From the NCBI RefSeq assembly GCF_030247195.1, contig NC_080670.1, forward strand, positions 34,396,497 through 34,460,496: a DNA stretch of 64,000 bases, read 5' to 3'. Both the position numbers and the translations under genes were made by a program. The notes beneath the pieces are model-generated. The model was not told where the DNA came from. It ran no database searches and saw only the letters and a list, made by a program, of their open reading frames with translations. Numbering within the stretch: position 1 is the stretch's first letter; each line of letters begins with the position of its first letter. This DNA comes from Topomyia yanbarensis. Its lineage: Eukaryota; Arthropoda; Insecta; Diptera; Culicidae. This document shows positions 57,823-64,000 of the stretch, piece by piece.

Positions 57823-57968
57823 CAGCTTAAGTGGGAATGAATTCATTCATTTCCCAACCGGTTCGGGAATGGGAATAACTATAGACTCTTTATACACAGA
57901 CTTGCGAAGACAAAAACAGTAAAACTAGCAACCCTGGATGTAAACTGGCGTCACGGAAGATCCCATAA

Positions 57969-58115
57969 CCCTCTAAGAACGGTTGATTTCAATATAGTCC
58001 AATGAAGGACGTTCGTTGGACCAATTTGGACGACGTCCAAATAACTGTTCAACGAACGTCCATCGTTGGACCCGTGTTGAACGATTTTGAAACAATTTTT
58101 GGACGTCTCAGTGGG
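57969..58115 (+). mobile_element. MITE family M2, copy 4
   Basis: CCCTCTAAGAACGGTTGATT to GACGTCTCAGTGGG, with AA on each side. Confidence 0.85.
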
Positions 58116-58432
58116 AAGCTTTGTATGGGCTTCCTCCTCTATTTCCCTTCACAAAACCCTCATGCTCGTTTGGCTGCACTTTTTAACAGTCCGTTTGGCT
58201 GCAATTTTTAATACTTCGCTAGGCTGTGTAAAAAGTGCCTGTAGGTTTAACTGAGAATGAACGAACCGATTCATAGTCAATCCAATCTGGCTCGAGTATT
58301 TTATTTTGGATTTTACACGGTGGACGAAGCATTTTCTATCAGAATTCGTATTAGAATTCCAGAGGATTTCTGCCAGAATTCTCGCTCAAATGCAACCGAT
58401 TCCGGATGAACTTCGCTTATCCGGTGCTCTAA

Positions 58433-58561
58433 CCCTCTAAGAACGGTTGGTTTTAAAATCGTCCAATTAAGAACGTTTGTTGGTCTAACGTTGGACGACG
58501 CCCAAATAACCGTTCAAGAGACGTCCCATGTTGAAAGAATTTGAAAGAACTTCTCAGTGGG
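58433..58561 (+). mobile_element. MITE family M2, copy 5 (internally shortened)
   Basis: CCCTCTAAGAACGGTTGGTT to ACTTCTCAGTGGG; about 20 bp shorter than other copies in the middle. AA on each side. Confidence 0.8.
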
Positions 58562-58660
58562 AATCCTAGCGAAATTCAATCAAGTTCTTCCTCTGCAGAT
58601 GGGCTTGTGAGCACTCGAAATTCATTTCGTTTTAAGTCAGAGTGACTGGTTTTTTTACTG

Positions 58661-59040
58661 CCACGTCTAAGAGATCGATGTTTCAAAATCGTCCTAAGCA
58701 GGTCTTTTGTTAGACCAACGTTGTGCCACGTCCAATTAGGCAATCCATTAGACGTTTGTTTGACAATTCAGCGGTGGGTTCTGTCAACAGGTCTACTCCT
58801 GCGAACAGAAAAACTCGTCCGACTAACATCTTTCGTTAGTCCGATTCGTTTGATGTTGAATCGAATCAACGATATTGTTGAACGTCGCACCCCTCGGAGT
58901 AACGTCAGAATATGTAAACAATAAATAATCAGCTGATCAGAAACGTCTCATGAATTGCCTAATAGATCGTTCAGAAGGCGACCATTATTGGACCTGTGTT
59001 GGATGGTTCCAAAACATTTTTTTTCGGTTTTTCGATGGGC
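58661..59040 (+). mobile_element. MITE family M2, copy 6 (old, split by M1)
   Basis: Diverged M2 sequence (TTTCAAAATCGTCCTAAGCA, GTTAGACCAACGTTGTGCCA, then CGTTCAGAAGGCGACCATTA, TTGGACCTGTGTTGGATGG). It is interrupted after CGTCCAA by the 227 bp M1 MITE. The M2 copy therefore predates that M1 insertion. Confidence 0.72.
58736..58962. mobile_element. 227 bp MITE family M1, copy 2
   Basis: Same family and exactly the same length as 18078-18304. Ends TTAGGCAATCCATTAGACGT and, inverted, TTAGGCAATTCATGAGACGT. Nested in M2 copy 6. Confidence 0.87.
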
Positions 59041-59351
59041 AAGCTCAATTATCTGTGTCATCTACATATTAAGGGCACATCTACATATTAAGGCACTGTG
59101 TTTTCTATATCTAATAATACACCTTAAACCCTCCGACCGATTTTTAATTGATTTTTTTTTACGAAAATATGGGTTAGATTTTTTAACAGTTAACCCAGGT
59201 CACAGAGAACAGACGTCCATCTTCAGCATTCAACTTGTGTAAAATCTCTAACGGTTTCGAAGGTAGTTGGGATATCCAAACCAGGTGCGCTACTGTCATG
59301 TTTTTTTGTAGCTGAGTTCGACTGAATTGACGGCGGCTATTCCTCTACCCA

Positions 59352-59499
59352 CCCTCTAAGAACAGTTGGTTTCAAAATCGTTCAATGAAGGACGTTCGTT
59401 GGACCAATTTGGACAACGTCCAAATAACCGTTCAACGAACGTCCATCGTTGGATCTGTGTTGAACGACTTTGAAACAATTTTTTGGACGTCTCAGTGGG
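59352..59499 (+). mobile_element. MITE family M2, copy 7
   Basis: CCCTCTAAGAACAGTTGGTT to GACGTCTCAGTGGG; CA on both sides. Confidence 0.85.
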
Positions 59500-59538
59500 C
59501 AGTCAAACTAGCCTGGAACCGGTTCGGACTTCCAGTAT

Positions 59539-59764
59539 GAATTTCAGCTCAAATGCATCAACCGATAGAGTCGGAATCGGTTGTTTTCTTTGAGCAAGAT
59601 TCCATACTGAATCCATTCAGGATTTCGAACCGTTTCCTGAATGGATTTGATGGATAGTTGGGATAGGTTGGTGTGGCGGCGCTAGTGTTGATCTATATTA
59701 ATTCAAATGTTTACACAGGTTTTTCAAATATTTTTGTTCGATCATGGATGTCTGTTCTCTGTGC
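59539..59764 (+). repeat. ~230 bp duplicated block, copy B
   Basis: Second copy of the block at 52847-53085, same orientation, about 85-90% identical by eye. Confidence 0.75.
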
Positions 59765-59769
59765 CCAGG

Positions 59770-62530
59770 TCAAGGTTGTAATTCAATTTAATAAAATAAT
59801 TTTCATTTCTAATTTTTTACATTCAAGAAAAAAAGGATTACTTATCTTTAACCTCAGTTGTAACACTAAGAGCATCCATTCAAACAGCCACAGTAACAAA
59901 CTTTGATTGTGTTTTACGAATATTGTCCACAGTTATCCCACCTGTGTTCAATCCAATAATAATCAAAGGTCTACCATGGAAGAACGATAACTACATCGAT
60001 GATAATAACGTAAGTAACAACGAATGTGGATTGTGACCACATAAATCCCAATGATGTTTTCGTTCCTTTTTCTTATTGGAAAAAATCGTTTCTCATTTGG
60101 TATCGTTGTGCTTTCTCAATACATACATGACATACAAACATACAACCAATCCAGATATTACTCGTGGTGAGTCGAAGAGGGCACGACATAAGTGGTGATA
60201 CTTTTCTATTTACCGACCCATAAGAACAAATTACAGCTCTGGAAAGTTTTGCGCCCAAAGATGAAACCGTCCTTGATTCTATTTTATTTCTTTTGTGACC
60301 TGCTGCTTGACGTTAGTTACAATTTAAGTACAACATTTTTCTATTCCGCAGCTAGCTGTTGTTCGGAAATGGAACGGTATATGGATCCGGAACGACGAAA
60401 GAAACAGTCCAGCACAAAAGAAATGATGCTTATCACACGACAATATTGACAAAGGAATAATGCCTACCACTGTTCGTCTTTCGGAACTAGCGCTGATGTT
60501 GCTGAGTTAGAATGGTTATCGTCGTTACTCAGCATGGAATTATTTAGAATCAATTTTCAAATTAAATAATCCGAAACTAAACATTGTGTCGCATTAATCG
60601 CATTAATTCTCAGACAATAGATCAAATTAATTTGTCAGAGAAGCTGAAAGGACCGTGCTAATTACATTGGCGGTAGAAGCTGATACCAAAACGTTTCCCA
60701 CCACCGCACCCGCGGGGCATCAAGATGGTCATCGATTGATTATTGGCCGGCAAATAAATCTGTTGAGTGCTTTCTGTCACCGGATTTGGTCAAACTCAAG
60801 AGACAAATCGATTGGTTTGCTTCGATATCAACACGGACTCATTCATAAGATACGTGAAATCAATTTGATATCCATCCTGGCAGCTGGAATCTCGACTGGA
60901 GTGCCGTGAATGGCAAGCTTTGATGAAAATACAAAAGAGCAGATAAGAAGCTTCCGGAAAATCCTATTCCGCATGGTACTGTGGTCATTGCACGCCGTTA
61001 GCTGATATTTACGATGGATGGTTCACGCATCTCCCTATAGCTTTTCCATCGTACTGCCCTGGTCCCTCAGTCATTGGGCAAGGCCTATCATCAGCTAGTT
61101 ATGCTTCGAGACGTACCCAGTTTTCGATGGAAGCATGGGGGTAGGATGGTGGGAAGAGTATTTCTCTGTAGAATTAAGCCTGGGAAAAGAACGGTATTAA
61201 AGGGGATTTACGTGTATATTTATCGGAAGCCTCTTGGTCCGGGGTATATAAAAAGTGAGAAAAGTACATGGGTGCCTTTTCGTTTTCTTCCTCGCTGGAA
61301 CTGGGATTGTCCCTACGAAGCAACAAAGATTGTCAGGAAGGCATATTAGTCAGGTAGGCAGGTTTTTTCCCAGCATCCCTAGTTCAACGATTACCCGGAG
61401 TCCTCCGGGTGGGATTCCGTTAACTACGAAGTGTATAATAGCATTTTCTCGGTGAGTTCGCGATTTGTACGGCTTCATTGAGTTGTTTACTTTGTTGACT
61501 GCCGGAACCAATGAATGAGCATTTCCATACTGTATTTAAAACTCTCTCCATTGAAAAGCACTTTAAGCTTGTTATTGTTGTGGACGAGCTATTGGAGTTT
61601 ATAATATTTTTACCACATACAGCGGCATTTAAATTCTTTAGGCGAAAAGTAATGATATTTAAACAGCATGTGAATCTATACGGTTGTAAATACATTTTTT
61701 GAAAATTTGTTTGATAATTAAATTACAAGCAAGGCACACATTAAAGCATCAAAAAAATTTAAACACCGTTGGCAAAAATCCGCATGAGAAACAACCAATA
61801 GAAATCTAACAATGCCCTAAATACATTGATCAAATGTTAGCCTACCCCTGTGGCTAAAACCATTGTCAAGTAAAACCTATGATGTCAAACAAGAACGTGT
61901 TTCATTTTCGCAGAAAATGAATAATTTTTTTTCTGAAGATGTTTGGAAATATATATTGTTAGAAAGTGCTGCTTCCCGTAGCCAGCTACTCGAGATGCGG
62001 AGTGGAAACAAACTCTGGTGACGCGGTCCTGAACCCCTCGTCTGCTCATTCTATTAGCTTTTGCCGCGCGCGGCGTCTCTAGATCTAGATTTGCCGAGAT
62101 TGAAATTATGAAAATTGATCACTTTCATTTCTTTCGCCTGCTGCGTGTCCAGATTCAGGTTTAACGGAATTGAAAGTCGTGAAAATATTATTTTTCGTCG
62201 CAGCAAGCTTCGTAGCACTATTCGGCGCACGATTCGTCGCAATGTATTTCTTATGAGATGAATGACACTTTAATAAAAAGTTGTGCAATTTTGTGTAAAA
62301 ACCGTATTGTAAACAAAACATACGAAAACCTGAAACTTTAGAAGAACAGTTTTAGTAAGTTTTATTAATAAATTCAATAAAAGTAAATAATTAGCACACA
62401 TTAAACTTGGGTAACACATATTTTTCTACGTTTTTCAGCATTTATTATCAAATGCGCCAATTCAATTCGTCGCCTCAAAATGATTGAATGGCTCGTTTCC
62501 AATGAAATGTACAATATTATATTTTTTCTC
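59770..62530. other. Intergenic, no gene seen
   Basis: Several ORFs of 60-90 codons occur on both strands, none with a recognisable domain, signal peptide or splice support. Between about 62080 and 62200 two similar phrases (GATTTGCCGAGATTGAAATT and GGTTTAACGGAATTGAAAGT) suggest a small diverged direct duplication. Confidence 0.45.
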
Positions 62531-62539
62531 GTCGAACGT

Positions 62540-62700
62540 GAAGCGGGTCGAAATTTGACCGCTCGTATCCTCCGACCTACATTCCAAGATGGACTGCTTC
62601 AAATAGCAGGTCGCTTAGACCGATCACAAAGCCGATTCGAAATCCGACATCCGGTCATACAGCCGGGCAAGGACTGTCGAACTACGAGCATTCAAACAAC
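62540..62700 (+). mobile_element. Possible LTR-retrotransposon pol fragment
   Basis: The plus strand encodes FQDGLLQIAGRLDRSQSRFE followed by IRHPVIQPGKD. This resembles the DGLLRVGGRLR..HPIILP run just before the integrase zinc-binding domain in BEL/Pao polyproteins. It is short and isolated, with no LTR seen, so the call is tentative. Confidence 0.5.
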
Positions 62701-62844
62701 TGTGTCTATGACAATAGACACAGGCTTTAAATTATTTTGTTCTAGCGTAAATATAGGCTATCTGTGATGATAATAAATATGCCCAAAGTTTCAGAGCGCT
62801 TTTTGATTGATTTTCTAAGAAAAAGTCAACACGTTTTTGTTTGA

Positions 62845-62971
62845 CCCTTAGAACGGTTAGTTTCAAAAACGTCTAATAAAGGACATTCGTTGGACTACGT
62901 CCAAATAACCGTTTAACAGACGTCCATTGTTGGACTCAGACTTTGAAACATTTTTTGGACTTCTCAGTGGG
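62845..62971 (+). mobile_element. MITE family M2, copy 8 (shortened)
   Basis: CCCTTAGAACGGTTAGTTTC to TTGGACTTCTCAGTGGG with two internal deletions relative to other copies. Confidence 0.8.
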
Positions 62972-63033
62972 TATCTATATTGGTTTTACATGACAATGGT
63001 TTTAGCCGCATGGGTTATCAACTTTGACAGTTA

Positions 63034-63483
63034 ACCCAGCAACCTAGTCGCCGTGGCAAGCAGAAAATTAGCAAAAGTTGAGCAAAGCGAAATTGATGCT
63101 GGCAGAGTTTCTGCGAGCATTTTGCGCGATTTTTGCGAGAATTCTGGCAAATAATTCGCTCAAATGCAACAACCGTTTCCGATGCTGCTCACTTTTATCC
63201 AGAATCCAGCCAGGAATGTGCGGCCAAGATCTCTGTACGCTTCCTGCCACATGTTTGTCAGATGTTTTGCTCGATTCGTGCTAAATTATACCAGGTAGGA
63301 ATTGCCAGGATCTTTGCACAGTTTATGTCATAAGTTAAAATTTGCCAGAAAACGCGAGCGAAACCGAGTTCGCCCTAGCTCAACTAACCCGACACGATAC
63401 GCGCAAATATCTGACAGGGCTGCCAAACCAAGACTAACAGAAATGTTGCAGAGCGGTCTCCGCCAGAAAATTTGGTGATTGGG
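63034..63483 (-). repeat. R450 copy 4 (full length, uninterrupted)
   Basis: CCCAGCAACCTAGTCGCC at the left and, at the right, CGCCAGAAAATTTGGTGATT followed by GGG. Inverse of the 52371-52832 copy; serves as the empty site for the M2 insertions in copy 2. Confidence 0.77.
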
Positions 63484-63634
63484 AAAAGGGGTCCTGACCG
63501 GTTAAGTTCAGCGGGAAAATGAGCCGGAACCCAGTTAAACTCATTTCGGAACCGGTTCGGATTTCTGAATGGAGTCATTATGGATTCTAACACAGTTTTT
63601 AAAGAACAGTTGCGCAAAGACTGAAGCAAATCTA

Positions 63635-63982
63635 CACGCCACCGAAAAACTACCTAAAATTCAGTACTTTTGACTCAATCTCGTGGTATCGTGCAGGAAG
63701 GTAAAATTAGGTAAATCGTGTTGAAGGTAGTTTCCATTTAACTACGGCAAAAATAATAACTCAACCTTGAGTTTAATTTACTTAAATTTAAGTTGAATTT
63801 ACCTAATTTTGAGTATACCCTAAACAACTTATAAGTACCTTACTGCACGGAAGTCCTCGACTGAGTCGAATCTCTCGTTTTGTTTTTGACAACACTAATA
63901 AGTGCGAAAGCGACGCACAGCTCCAAAGTACCTAAATTTAAGTTAAAAGAACTTATTCTGTAGGTTATTTTCTGGTAGCGTG
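63635..63982. mobile_element. 348 bp MITE with CACGCYACC termini, TA target site
   Basis: The left CACGCCACCGAAAAACTACC and inverted right CACGCTACCAGAAAATAACC match over about 20 bp. TA lies immediately outside both ends (63633-63634 and 63983-63984), as for Tc1/mariner-type elements. The interior is rich in CTTAAATTTAAGTT-like words and non-coding. Confidence 0.82.
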
Positions 63983-64000
63983 TACCTATTGAACACTCAA

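Noticed and set aside
62016..62240. Possible small ORF with Arg-rich residues (minus strand)
   Set aside because: Overlaps a diverged direct duplication; composition alone does not support a gene.

Overview
The window looks like nuclear DNA of a mosquito, most likely a culicine (Aedes/Culex-like). The reasons are dipteran-type genes with short 54-70 bp introns, a very high load of degenerate transposons, tRNA-derived SINEs, and R1-, RTE- and BEL/Pao-type fragments. There are no bacterial-style operons and no tRNA, rRNA or CRISPR loci. The species call is inference; no search could be run.

Three protein-coding genes can be supported. (1) 6258-22572 (+): an orthologue of ANKRD50 (P-loop NTPase domain plus about 17 ankyrin repeats). 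It reads as seven exons that splice in frame to 2,146 codons, with a 9.6 kb fourth intron packed with transposons. (2) 49849-44776 (-): a five-exon, 1,609-codon orthologue of Dalmatian/Sororin, the cohesion-protection factor. It is identified by an FGF motif, a YSR motif and the C-terminal Sororin box, and was easy to miss because the diagnostic last exon is only 81 bp. (3) 55957-54589 (-): a four-exon, 389-codon, two-immunoglobulin-domain single-pass membrane protein resembling FGFRL1.

Layout. 1-5.2 kb: end of a BEL/Pao element, a tRNA-SINE, and a 3.5 kb inverted-repeat element. 5.2-22.6 kb: ANKRD50; its intron 4 holds an R1-clade remnant, a Tc1-like element with matching termini, a 227 bp MITE, and an RTE fragment split by a 2.7 kb element with 8 bp target duplications. 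22.6-30 kb: 3' flank, a retroposon-like insertion with 23 bp direct repeats, another SINE, and a dead RTE LINE containing a second copy of the first SINE. 30-39 kb: a degenerate AT-rich array of about 19 bp units, split by a 5'-truncated LINE with an EN/RT ORF2. 40.2-44.4 kb: a 199 bp palindromic MITE, a 3.7 kb foldback hAT-like element (8 bp target duplication), and a small hairpin element. 44.8-49.8 kb: Dalmatian. 50-54.4 kb and 56-64 kb: nested small repeats, including eight copies of one ~147 bp MITE within 12 kb, a ~450 bp repeat family in alternating orientation, duplicated 230 bp blocks, another tRNA-SINE, and a TA-flanked MITE at the right edge.

The three genes are not functionally linked (endosomal recycling, chromosome cohesion, cell-surface Ig receptor). 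The most useful observations are the Dalmatian/Sororin identification and the repeat architecture: several unrelated elements carry long terminal inverted repeats made of short tandem words, and nested insertions give an order of events and inferred empty sites.
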